DNA of 64,000 nucleotides, from contig CAKMXJ010000016.1 of the NCBI GenBank assembly GCA_928724745.1, positions 582,001 to 646,000 of the forward strand, given 5' to 3'. The notes under the pieces were generated by a model that saw nothing but the letters and a program-made list of their open reading frames with translations, was not told where the DNA came from and ran no database searches. This document shows, in pieces, positions 45,105-54,657 of the stretch (positions are counted from its first letter, which is position 1; the number at the start of each line of letters is the position of its first letter). The DNA comes from Anthracocystis setariae. Its lineage: Eukaryota > Basidiomycota > Ustilaginomycetes > Ustilaginales > Ustilaginaceae. The position numbers were made by a program, and so were the translations under genes.

Positions 45105-47567
45105 TCAGAAGGCAGAGCTTGCGATTCCGGCACCCGCGTCCATGCTCAAACCGACGCCGAAAAAGATGCTGAAAAGATCACCACCGAGCCACCTACGGCG
45201 CTCGCTACTCGTAACAGAGCCAGGGGGTGCCAAATCGTTTCTGGCATCGCGCTCGTCCCTGGAAGTCCTGCGACTGATCTTTTCGTAGCTCGACTTGACA
45301 AACCACGACAGGCTGGCTGCGAATGGCGAGTAGTCCATCTGCCCCAGCTGTTCAAAACGCTTGCTGCATAGATAGACAAGTTCCTGGGCAGATCGGGTGG
45401 ACTCGGCATCGTGGAAGTCGACGAGAAGCGCTGTAGCCACAGCCGCTTGACCGAAGCGGCGCAGAAGGTAGCCCGGGGCATAGAGAAGCGCATCACTGAT
45501 CTCGGGGTCGGTGAAGATGTCCATCAAGACCTGGCAAGCTTGACGGAGATCATGCCTGTAGGCTGCAACAAACCTTGCAGTGTCTTCTTCGTACCGCATG
45601 TCGTAGCCCGGACCACGGTCTGCGCCGTGCGGATTCGTCGGGCGACCTGACTCGGCCGACTTGAGCGCGACTGCTGCCAAGAAGATTTGCAAGGTCCAGC
45701 GGTCCAGTAGACCTACGATCCTCTCCAGCCTGCTGCAGTCTGTCTCGGTACCTAACCAGCGTTTCTCAACATCAAAAAGCTGCAACTGAAGGTACTTGAA
45801 ACGATCCCAGTCGTGGGTGAGGCTAGCGCGCGTGGGAGGAGGAGACATCTCGATCGGCGCTAATGGCGAGTTGGACGAGATCTCGCCGAGCCACATTTGG
45901 AGCTCCTTGATCACAGGCACTGCGCGAATGAGGTAAGGCGTAGGAATCGAGCTGCGTGGAGGACGTGGTGCTTTTGCCAAGGTGAGGTCATGATCGGTGA
46001 GGTCCATGGCCTTGCCCGAGTCCATGGAAGCGAGAGATTCGAAAGCTCTGAGTGAGATCCAGACGGAAGGCAGACGTTGCGAGACGGCGGATGCAGATCG
46101 ATCGCCGTCGATCGCTGCCAAGTGCAAGTTTCGAGAGACCGTCTGCAAGACGTTGACCGCGTAGCCCGCAAGAAGCTTTTCATCTGGTGAGCCAGGGAAT
46201 GCCTGCGGCCAGTGTGCAATCAAGAGAATGGCCTGAACTGAGCCAAGGGTGGGTTCCTGACTGCAGAGCTGCGCGCCAAGTTGATTGAGAGCGTAGGAGG
46301 CCAAACCGGCGTGGATCTCTGATCGCACAGATGGGCCTGCCTTGCCGTGGGAGTCGTGATAGAGCGAGCCGATGGTCAGAAGAACAGAGAGCAGGAATGG
46401 ATCGAACGAGGCAAGGCTTGCCACACTCGTCTTGGTGTCGAGGTCCAGAAAGGGTGCAAAGACGTGACAGTAAGTCAAAAAGACTTCAAGAAGCATCTGA
46501 GCCATTTCGTGCGTAATGAAGCCCGCTTCGATGGGGTTGGGAACGGCAAAGAGTCTGGTGCCGTTGCTGTGGCGTCTGGCAGGAGGGGGGAAAGCAGTAG
46601 AGGAAGAAGCCGAAAGGGGGGCGATGGTGTCGTGTGAGGTTCGAGCGGGGGCCGAACGCTCTTCTGCAGCGCCGAAGGGGTCGCGGCTGCTGCGCCTGTC
46701 TTGCTGTGATAGAGTTTGGAGGGGCACGCTAGCCTCGGAAGCGCCATCTTGCAATTCGTCCACTTCGGCGTCCGAATCGTCTGGCGAGTCGGCCCTTGCG
46801 CGCTTGCGATCATGCTTTGATGGAGATGCCGCGGACCTGGACGACGAGGGTCTGATTATTGAAGTAGGGTTGGATGGATCGAACGATGCCGATGATCCTT
46901 CCACCTTTTCTACCAAGCGTGATACTGTACGCTCAAGATTGTCGATGCGCCGCACTGCATCGGGCAAAGAGTAGCCGAAACGATCGGAAGGGTGGTGGAT
47001 CGAGACATCGCGGTTGTTGTTTGCGGCGTGCATGTGGCTCGGGCCGCGAGACCGGTCAGCGAAGGAGGCGTCGATGTGAGATGAACCATAAAGAGAAGGC
47101 CCATTTGCGTGTGAAGGCAGACCGCTGGCTGTCATCTGTGTGGAAGACTGGGAGTGGGGGCGGGTGGAGGATGAAGAAGCGTAGGATCCGTTGTTGGCTT
47201 TTGTGTCACGATCGTCCGGGTTGACTCTGTTGGAAGAAGGAGTGACGGCGTTTGCTTCGGATGGCTCTTTGCACACAAGCTTCAATTTGAGGCAACGGGC
47301 ACAGGGAAAGACACCGTCGCATTTGAGCTTCTGCCCACGGCAGCGAATGCAAGCTCTCTGGGAGCGCTTGCGCTTTTTGGCTTCAGGCTCGGTATCTTTG
47401 GCGGCGATGGAAGTATCGCCAACTTCCTTGGAGTCGACTTGCATCTTGTCGCCAGGAGAGGCGGACTGAGCTCGATTTGGTGGAGTAGTGGGAGGGCTAG
47501 GAGCATCAGCAGGGGTGTCGAGGTTGCTCAGAACGGAGCCCTTGTGAGCCGGCTTGACTTCGGACAT
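45105..47567 (-). CDS. Zn(II)2Cys6 transcription factor
   Basis: Single-exon, 820 residues from the first true ATG (MSEVKPAHKG); the frame upstream starts only with TTG. The DNA-binding zinc cluster is C73-x2-C76-x6-C83-x5-C89-x2-C92-x6-C99, preceded by a basic patch (AKKRKRSQR). A Ser-rich linker and a heptad-like stretch (residues about 195-225, after DAVRRIDNLERTVSRLVEKVE) suggest a dimerisation coiled coil. Then follows a fungal transcription-factor middle region (MAQMLLEVFLTYCHVFAPFL, about 350-700). Such proteins bind paired CGG triplets. The targets are unknown; the position next to the arabinan-type genes makes a local pathway regulator plausible, but orthology to known arabinanolytic regulators was not recognised. 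Confidence 0.9.
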   Translation of the reverse strand: MSEVKPAHKGSVLSNLDTPADAPSPPTTPPNRAQSASPGDKMQVDSKEVGDTSIAAKDTEPEAKKRKRSQRACIRCRGQKLKCDGVFPCARCLKLKLVCKEPSEANAVTPSSNRVNPDDRDTKANNGSYASSSSTRPHSQSSTQMTASGLPSHANGPSLYGSSHIDASFADRSRGPSHMHAANNNRDVSIHHPSDRFGYSLPDAVRRIDNLERTVSRLVEKVEGSSASFDPSNPTSIIRPSSSRSAASPSKHDRKRARADSPDDSDAEVDELQDGASEASVPLQTLSQQDRRSSRDPFGAAEERSAPARTSHDTIAPLSASSSTAFPPPARRHSNGTRLFAVPNPIEAGFITHEMAQMLLEVFLTYCHVFAPFLDLDTKTSVASLASFDPFLLSVLLTIGSLYHDSHGKAGPSVRSEIHAGLASYALNQLGAQLCSQEPTLGSVQAILLIAHWPQAFPGSPDEKLLAGYAVNVLQTVSRNLHLAAIDGDRSASAVSQRLPSVWISLRAFESLASMDSGKAMDLTDHDLTLAKAPRPPRSSIPTPYLIRAVPVIKELQMWLGEISSNSPLAPIEMSPPPTRASLTHDWDRFKYLQLQLFDVEKRWLGTETDCSRLERIVGLLDRWTLQIFLAAVALKSAESGRPTNPHGADRGPGYDMRYEEDTARFVAAYRHDLRQACQVLMDIFTDPEISDALLYAPGYLLRRFGQAAVATALLVDFHDAESTRSAQELVYLCSKRFEQLGQMDYSPFAASLSWFVKSSYEKISRRTSRDERDARNDLAPPGSVTSSERRRWLGGDLFSIFFGVGLSMDAGAGIASSAF

Positions 47568-50206
47568 TGTGCGACGTTTGCACGTATGGAGCCAAGTGGG
47601 AGAGAATGAGGATGGTCTGCTTCGACGCGGGAGATAGAGAAACTCGGATCGAGGCTGTGGCTGAGGCTGGACGAAGTTTGGGCCGAAGATCAGGGGTCGA
47701 AGGGGAGCGGCGACAACCAGATCGGAAGGATGGTGTAGGAAGCTGAAACGAAGCGATTGGACAAACAAGGCTATTCAAAAGGAAGTGATCGAGCACGGCA
47801 AAGTGGGTTGTCGCGGAAGCAGTCTGCCGGCTACACTGCCAGGACCATCAGACAAGCTGTGGGGATAGATAGGGGCCGAAGAAACCAGGTTGATGTCGAA
47901 GATGTCGATGAAATGTTGATGGTTGCTGCAGCTCGAGGAGAGGGTGGATGGTGTGGACGGCGTGCAGGTGATGGTGATGATGTAGGAGACAATGGACGAA
48001 GAGTGAAAGACGTTGGAACCGGGAAGGATGTGAGGGAGGAGACTAGTGGCTGTGGTCGACCGGGGAGCGTGCGGAATCGGGATCGCACGAAGCCGAGGAT
48101 GCAGTTGCCGCCATTGCGGCGGCCAAGTGAGCTGAGAGTTCCGGAGGCAAAAGCAAAGAGGAAAAATACCACCGTCCAGTCGCAAGCCGTACCACAAGCG
48201 GCACCGGGGTTTGCAAGGCATATGCGACAGCATGGGAACAATGCCAACGCTGACCACGGGCAGCTGCTGAGCGCAAGCGGCTTTGCGGTTCCGTGCACTG
48301 GACGCGCTTTGTCAAGGATCTACGCACCAGCGAGCGGGTTCGGCAGCCGCGGACAACAAGCTGGATATTGGCCTCCTGATGCGCTGGTACCAGCTACACT
48401 GTAGCTCCCCTATTTGGTGATGACTTACTGGTACTGTGGCCGGTCAACTCGGCTGAATGACGCGGGGACGAAAGTGTGAGAGAGCACAGACGGATGAGTC
48501 AAGAGCGGGTGTCGCCGAGACTCCCAAGTTTCAGGGTGCCGACTGCAACAGCTTTGGCGGAACGGATGGACAATGTTCAAGACACACGCCTGATGCCTCG
48601 GTTACCATCGGTCTACCAAGTGCAACGTGTGTGTGTGTGTGTGTGACTGGCGCGCTTCACAAAGCCGCTGTTTGGCCCGAGTATCAACGAGAAAGGTTCT
48701 TCCGACCAGATGTACCGAAAAATTGCAAGCCAGCGAAATTGTGGCAAAGTCATGCACGAAGCTAGAGTTTGGTGATTGCCAGGAATAGCCCCCGTCGGTG
48801 GTCTCGCCTGCTTGCGCTGGCTGCACAGCACACTGAAAATCGAACGCCGGCATGGAGCACTGAGCCGAGCTTGCGAAAAACAAGGGATCGAGTGAAACCG
48901 GTGAAAGCTGAACCAAGCAAACGGTCGGTTCCCAAAACTCACCCGCAGGATCCGACCCATTCTGATGTAACCGTCCCTGCTAATCGTTTGGTCGCTGAGA
49001 TTGACTTACGAACGGGTCGAATTATAGCAGTGCATTGCAAGACTCAAGTCGTTACAGTAGTGCCCCTTTTACTTAATTGCGACAACCGTTCAGGAGCTAT
49101 CGGCGACAAGATTTGCCGATGCAAAGTGGCCAGCCAATTTGCAATCACCATTATTATTATATATGGGCCCAATCAAGTCTGAGCGGTAATCGAACCTAAT
49201 CCCAATCAGTAACGTCAGCGAAATTGTTTTCAATTGCCGCATTTGCGGCCGGAGCTTGAAATCGAACCAAGCAACGGCCATTTGGAGATGCTTCGATTCG
49301 CCCTCGGTCGGCGTCGGGAGCGGATCGAACAAAGCGAGCCGGCCACCTTTCGCTTTGCAGTATTTCTGCCGCGTTGAACATGTCGAGTCTTCGATTCCGA
49401 GGAGTAAGCCGGCATGGATATGTCGAGCGTTCATTCAGGTCAAGCGGAGACCGGCTAGCCTCGTCAAACAACAAGCAACATGGAATTGAGAACTGCCGAT
49501 ATTAGGCCTTCGCCCCGGACCCCGAGTTGGAACCCTAATTCCAGGCAAAGGCAGTGACCCTTTAGGCATCGGATCAAATGCTGATCGTGATCGGATCGCT
49601 GCAACCATGCTCGGCGTCCGGACCACCAATCATAATGGAATCGTGAGTTTCACTGTTTGCATTGCATTCCAGAGCCGAGACCTTTACTCCTTCAATACCT
49701 CTCGCTGCCCACTGTCCGTATCGGAAACAGCATCAACCTCCGCCGCCCCTTGTTACGGCACGGTCCGTCGGCTCTTGCTTAGCTCTACACTGTAATCCAC
49801 CCATTCCATTTGTAAAGAACAACCCTAGACACCACCGTTTGCGTGTCGCTTGGCTTGCACCATGTCCGCTGCATGTATGCCACGCTGCATGCGTACCGCT
49901 GTTGGCATTTCAATCAACCTGCACCATGTTGACATCCCTCAATGTCGGAGCAATTTCACTCGGTGCACCCCTCGCGACTCACATTTCACAGATTGTCCCT
50001 CAAATTCTAATTTCACAGAGTGTTGGAACTCGGGATCCATATTGTTGGAAATCTGAGACCGATTTCCGTCATTTTTCCTTATGCAACAAGCCAAAGTCTA
50101 ACATGCGGCTTTAATTAACATTGATTTGAGGTATCAACCCCAAGGTTGTTAGCTGGTTCAACTTCCCTTACCCAGCCCTTCCCAAGAATCCCTCTTGGCA
50201 CTCTCA
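47568..50206. other. Intergenic region before the subtelomere
   Basis: 2.6 kb with no supportable gene. The left part holds the promoter and leader of the zinc-cluster gene. A GT microsatellite sits at about 48628-48645. The right part becomes less gene-like and ends at the first subtelomeric module. Open frames up to 215 codons appear antisense or unconnected to any domain. Confidence 0.5.
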
Positions 50207-50450
50207 GGGTTCTAATGCTTATCCCCAGCTAGGCAGCTCCGGAAGACGGTCCATTTGAAAATTGGAAGACGCGTCTGTATTCAAATTTGAAGACGGTCCA
50301 ATACAAATTAAGAAGGTCTAATACAAATTAGAAATCGGTCCAATACAAATAAGACGGTCCAATACAAAAAAGACGCGTCTGTATTCAAATTGGAAGACGG
50401 TCCAATACAAATTAAGACGGTCCAATACAAATTAGACCGGACGCGTCCGA
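50207..50450. repeat. Subtelomeric module A, copy 1 (short tandem units)
   Basis: Starts with GGGTTCTAATGCTTATCCCC and continues with direct repeats of about 20 bp built on AAGACGGTCCAATACAAATT, alternating with GACGCGTCTGTATTCAAATT. The same module recurs at 52857-53019. Its left edge shares GGGTT with a telomere repeat although the DNA to its left is not telomeric, suggesting that the module was joined to the chromosome at this point. Confidence 0.85.
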
Positions 50451-51870
50451 AATTCCTGCTTTTTTTGCTTGTTCTGAACGTGTCACAACACGTGTTCTAA
50501 CACGTCCGGAGACGTCGGAAATTCCTGCTTTTTTTTGCTTGTTCAGAACGTGTCACAACACGTGTTCTAACACGTCCGGAAGCGTCCGAAATTCCTGCTT
50601 TTTTTTGCTTGTTCTGAACGTGTCACAACACGTGTTCTAACACGTCCGGAGACGTCGGAAATTCCTGCTTTTTTTTGCTTGTTCAGAACGTGTCACAACA
50701 CGTGTTCTAACACGTCCGGAAGCGTCCGAAATTCCTGCTTTTTTTGCTTGTTCAGTACGTGTCACAACACGTGTTCTAACACGTCCGGAGACGTAGGTAA
50801 TTCCTGCTTTTTTCTGCTTGTTCAGTACGTGTCACAACACGTGATCTAACACAGCCGGAGACGTCGGAAATTCCTGCTTTTTTCTGCTTGTTCAGAACGT
50901 GTCACAACACGTGTTCTAACACGTCCGGAGACGTCCGAAATTCCTGCTTTTTTTGCTTGTTCCGCATGTGTCACAACACGTCATCTAACACAGCCGGAGA
51001 CGTCAGGAAATTCCTGCTTTTTCCGCTGAGTCAGCATGTGTCACAACACGTGTTCTAACACGTCCGGAGGCAGCCGAAATTCTTGCTTTTTTTGCTTGTT
51101 CAGAACGTGTCACAACACGTGCTCTAACACGTCCGAAGGCGTCCGAAATTCCTGCTTTTTTCTGCTTGTTCAGTACGTGTCACAGCACGCAATCTAACAC
51201 AGCTGAGGACGTCCGAAATTCCTGCTTTTTTCTGCTTGTTCAGTACGTGTCACAACACGTGTTCTAACACGTCCGAGGACGTCCGAAATTCCTGCTTTTT
51301 TCTGCTTGTTCCGCATGTGTCACAACACGCAATCTAACACAGCTGAGGACGTCAGAAATTCCTGCTTTTTCCTGCTTGTTCAGTACGTGTCACAACACGC
51401 AATCTAACACAGCTGAGGACGTCAGAAATTCCTGCTTTTTTCTGCTTGTTCAGTACGTGTCACAGCACGCAATCTAACACAGCTGAGGACGTCCGAAATT
51501 CCTGCTTTTTTCTGCTTGTTCAGTACGTGTCACAACACGTGTTCTAACACGTCCGAGGACGTCCGAAATTCCTGCTTTTTTCCGCAAAGACGGAACGTGT
51601 CACAACACGTGATCTAACACAGCCGGAGACGTCGGAAATTCCTGCTTTTTTCTGCTTGTTCAGAACGTGTCACAACACGTGTTCTAACACGTCCGGAAGC
51701 GTCCGAAATTCCTGCTTTTTTTGCTTGTTCAGAACGTGACACAACACGTGTTCTAACACGTCCGGAGGCATCCGAAATTCCTGCTTTTTTTGCTTGTTCA
51801 GAACGTGTCACAACACGTGTTCTAACACAGCTGGAGGCGTCCGAAATTCCTGCTTTTTTCTCCTTGTTCA
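50451..51870. repeat. Satellite array of about 70 bp, 21 copies
   Basis: Twenty-one tandem units of about 69-71 bp, each containing ATTCCTGCTTTTTT (with variants), a GCTTGTTC segment and an inverted-repeat core. The core is ACGTGT-CACA-ACACGT overlapping ACGTGTT-CT-AACACGT. Two subtypes alternate irregularly: one ends in AACACGTCCGGA, the other in AACACAGCTGAGGACGTC. All units keep TCTAACA. The array ends at TTAGGG repeats on its right. No coding potential is convincing. Confidence 0.95.
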
Positions 51871-51871
51871 G

Positions 51872-51897
51872 TAGGGTTAGGGTTAGGGGTTAGGGTT
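51872..51897 (+). repeat. Interstitial telomere repeat 1
   Basis: About four TTAGGG-type units, one with an extra G, directly after the 70-bp satellite. G-rich strand reads left to right, as for a right chromosome end. Confidence 0.9.
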
Positions 51898-52329
51898 ACA
51901 AGGTCCTCCCTGCCGGAGACCACTTTGATCAAGAATCTGTACTAATGGGAGTTGTAGATATAGGTCTGAACTATATGTATGCAAAGTCTGACGGAACCAT
52001 GTTCCGTGGTCACCGAGATACAGACCGTCAAAGGTCCACAGCCAGATTCTCTTGGGGAAGAAAAAAAAGTTTTTGATCACCTCTGATGGTGCTGACGCTT
52101 TAATGGGATGTGTAGAGGGGTGCTATACGGTGATGTTCCCCGCGTAGGAGTGCGCCATTAGTTCTTGTCACGGCTCAGGAGTGGTTCAAAGTTGGTCACC
52201 TCCCGTGTCAGACACTGCTGATCTAACACAGCAGAATAATTCTTCCTTTTTTGCAATGTGAGATTGTGTTGACTGGCATAATCTAACAGTGTATATTAAT
52301 TGCTTTATTTTAGAGCCGGAATTTTTGGC
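51898..52329. repeat. Subtelomeric module B between telomere tracts
   Basis: A 430-bp module bounded by TTAGGG tracts on both sides. It begins with ACAAGGTCCTCCCTG, contains an A8 run near 52061-52069 and, at about 52205-52285, diverged units of the 70-bp satellite (ATCTAACACAGC, AATCTAACAGTG). No coding region is supported. Confidence 0.7.
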
Positions 52330-52349
52330 TAGGGTTAAGGGTTAGGGTT
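52330..52349 (+). repeat. Interstitial telomere repeat 2
   Basis: TAGGGTTAAGGGTTAGGGTTA, about three units with one inserted A. More degenerate TAGGG units follow at about 52373-52402. Confidence 0.8.
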
Positions 52350-52635
52350 ACAAGGGGGTGTGCTTTTACAAACAGGGTAGGGTTGCTAGGGTTATTAGAG
52401 GTTCTGGTGCTCAAGGAAAAACCACTTGGCCTTCTTATGATCTGGCAACCTCAATGGGGCTATAAGCTACCGGAATAGTTACAAATTTTGTTAAAGTTTA
52501 ACAAAAATTGCAACTTTCCGAGCCGTCAAAGTTTTTTGACCTTGAGTTGATTCTGCTAATTGACTTGTCTGCAGATGCGCTGGACACATACACTGGGGCC
52601 CACAGGTAAGGGAATGGATAGCCATATCATCTCAA
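52350..52635. other. Subtelomeric unique-looking stretch
   Basis: About 290 bp after telomere repeat 2 with no repeats shared elsewhere in the window, apart from degenerate TAGGG units near its start. No gene recognised. Confidence 0.4.
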
Positions 52636-52835
52636 ATTAAATGGTTGAGGCTGTATGTCATCATTCAATGTTGTTGAGGTTGACAACCTCCTTAACCTAG
52701 CCGACCTAGCCTGCAACCTCAGCAACCCGGACCTCCACCTCCACAACCTAGCCAGCCTCAACCTCAACCTCAACCTCTGCAACCTCACTAGCCTCAACCT
52801 CAACCTCAATGTCTGCAACCTAGCCAGCCCAAGCC
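52636..52835. repeat. Degenerate CCTCAA/CCTAGC hexamer tract
   Basis: About 200 bp made of variant hexamers such as CCTCAA, CCTAGC and CCTGCA, so the strand reads C-rich and then switches to G-rich TTAGGG at 52836. It gives an accidental Leu/Asn-repeat open frame. It could be decayed telomere-like repeat in the opposite orientation or an unrelated simple repeat. Confidence 0.7.
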
Positions 52836-52861
52836 TAGGGTTAGGGTTAGGGTTAAGGGTT
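52836..52861 (+). repeat. Interstitial telomere repeat 3
   Basis: Four TTAGGG-type units (one TTAAGGG) at the join between the C-rich hexamer tract and module A copy 2. Confidence 0.9.
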
Positions 52862-53019
52862 CTAATGCTTATCCCCAGCTAGGCAGCTCTGGAAGACGGT
52901 CCATTTGAAAATTGGAAGACGCGTCTGCATTCAAATTGGAAGACGGTCCAATACAAATTAAGACGGTCCAATACAAATTAAGACGGTCCAATACAAATTA
53001 GACCGGACGCGTCCAAAAT
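52857..53019. repeat. Subtelomeric module A, copy 2
   Basis: Second copy of 50207-50450, starting with the same GGGTTCTAATGCTTATCCCC but preceded here by true telomere repeats. It has fewer of the 20-bp GACGGTCCAATACAAATT units and runs into the 70-bp satellite in the same way as copy 1. Confidence 0.9.
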
Positions 53020-53172
53020 TCCTGCTTTTTCCGCTTGTTCAGAACGTGTCACAACACGTCATCTAACACAGCCGGAGACGTCAGGAAATTCCTGCTTTTT
53101 CCGTTTAGTCAGCATGTGTCATAACACGTGTTCTAACACGTCCGAAGGCGTCCGAAATTCCTGCTTTTTTTG
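53020..53172. repeat. Short array of the 70-bp satellite
   Basis: Two full units and the start of a third of the satellite described at 50451, following module A copy 2. The third breaks off in the CTGCTTTTTT segment, directly against TTAGGG repeats. Confidence 0.9.
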
Positions 53173-53173
53173 G

Positions 53174-53187
53174 GGTTAGGGTTAGGG
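53174..53187 (+). repeat. Interstitial telomere repeat 4
   Basis: Two perfect TTAGGG units (53176-53187) preceded by GGGG, at the start of subtelomeric block S copy 1. Confidence 0.9.
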
Positions 53188-54430
53188 TTACATAGGGGGA
53201 CCCTTTGTGAGTTATGGTGATCATTTGGTACCGTTGGAAAGCTCTCATCTTGTAGATTGTGATCAGAAAATTTTGGCGAAATCGTTTGCATACTTTTTTG
53301 CAAAATTACGTAAACGTAGGTCCACGCGTACACTTTGGCTGGGGGCGTCGATGAGGAAGCAAAACCCTGGGGGTTTTTTTATGTCAGTTTGTGCAGTATA
53401 TAGACAGACTTGGGAACACAAACACCAGGCACAGTGGCTGCACCGTAGCGGGCGTAGTTGACAGAAATGTACGTCTGCGCGTACATGTTGGCTGGTGGCG
53501 ACGGTGAGCAAGCCAAACTTTGGGGGCTGCTTGGGGTCAGTGTGTGCACTATATGGGTACACTTTGTCATGCAAAGGCTTGGTGCAGTAGCTGAGGCGTA
53601 GGGGCTGCAGATGGGGAGTCAAGTTTGACTCATGGAGGATCCCGAGCTTCCCGAGCTTCCCGAGCTATTCCGACGCATTCCGAGCTCCCCGAGGTAATTT
53701 TCCGAGTTTCCGTGTCGGAAAATTTTTTTCGCTTTTTTGCAATGACAGATTGTGTTAATTGGCACAATCTAACAAATCTGGAAATGTCGGAAAATTTCCG
53801 CTTTTTTTGCAATGCAGAACGTGTTACTCAACGCAATCTAACATGTTCAAGAACGTCCAAAATCCTCGCTTTTTTGCGGTGTCGGATTGTGTTGATGACG
53901 TTGATCAAACACATCCGGTGTCGCCAAAGAGCACTGAGAACGGCGTGTTTGGAAGATGAGGATGGTAGCTGCGTGCCTTGGCAAGCGAGCTTTTTTGAAG
54001 CGGGCAACGAAGCTTCTATGGCGGTCCTCTTGTGTGATGGCTTGCCTTAGGGTTGCATAGCAACATTTGAACTGCCAGCATACCGATCAAGACTTGGCTC
54101 GTGTTGCTGCATGGTCTGGCGAGGAAGGATGGGAAAGAGAACAGAGCACAGGAAGATGGCTAGGGGCCACCTGTGACGAGTCGAGTTGACTATATACTTC
54201 CCCAAGGTTCCCGACCCTCGGAAATGGTCGGCAGGATCGGAAGGCACGGGAATGGCCACGGGAAGCACGGAACCGCGTTCCGTATCCAGGGTCCAATTTC
54301 GGAATTTCGGAAATTCCACAGACAGGCACGGGAGGCACGGGTAGCTTGGCCTGAGCACGGGAATTTGCTCGGAAGCCAGGGCTCAATTTGAAAATTTCGG
54401 AAATTCCACGGACAGGCACGGGAGGCACGG
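53188..54430. repeat. Subtelomeric block S, copy 1 (long form)
   Basis: Begins TTACATAGGGGGACCCTTTG directly after TTAGGG. At least 1139 bp (to 54326) recur at 62862-64000 with offset 9674 and only scattered base differences. Inside are two diverged direct repeats of roughly 145 bp (about 53325-53460 and 53480-53610), three diverged 70-bp satellite units (about 53700-53925), and CCGAG-rich sequence. Open frames of 84-141 codons are preserved between copies because the DNA is nearly identical; nothing shows that they are genes. Confidence 0.9.
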
Positions 54431-54657
54431 GGGGTTAGGGTAGCTTGGCTGACCATAGTAGCACCTCGGGAAGCACGGGACAACACGGTGTTGCCTCGGC
54501 AATGCGTCTGACTCAGATTTCACACAGAGGCAAAAACATATAAATACAGACCCATTTCATTTCAACCCTAACTCTAACGGAACCATCCATTCCGAGGTTA
54601 CTGACCCCCCTTATTCCGAACATCCCGAGCCTCCCGAGCCTCCCGAGCCTCCCGATC
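54431..54657. other. Leader region of the zinc-ribbon gene
   Basis: About 230 bp between block S and the ATG at 54658, rich in CACGGG and CCCGAGCCT repeats. It holds a single TTAGGG-like unit at 54434 and presumably the promoter of the following gene. Confidence 0.4.

Noticed and set aside
47757..48404. 215-codon frame upstream of and opposite to the zinc-cluster gene
   Set aside because: Overlapped by other frames, no domain, and located where the regulator's leader and promoter are expected.
50451..51870. CRISPR-like regular repeat array
   Set aside because: Units are contiguous with no unique spacers, and the genome is eukaryotic. It is a satellite.
52655..52882. Leu/Asn-repeat open frame
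   Set aside because: Direct translation of the degenerate hexamer tract.
53207..53461. 84-codon frame preserved in several copies of block S
   Set aside because: Preserved only because copies are nearly identical; copy 2 has a stop in it (at 62154-62156). No domain.
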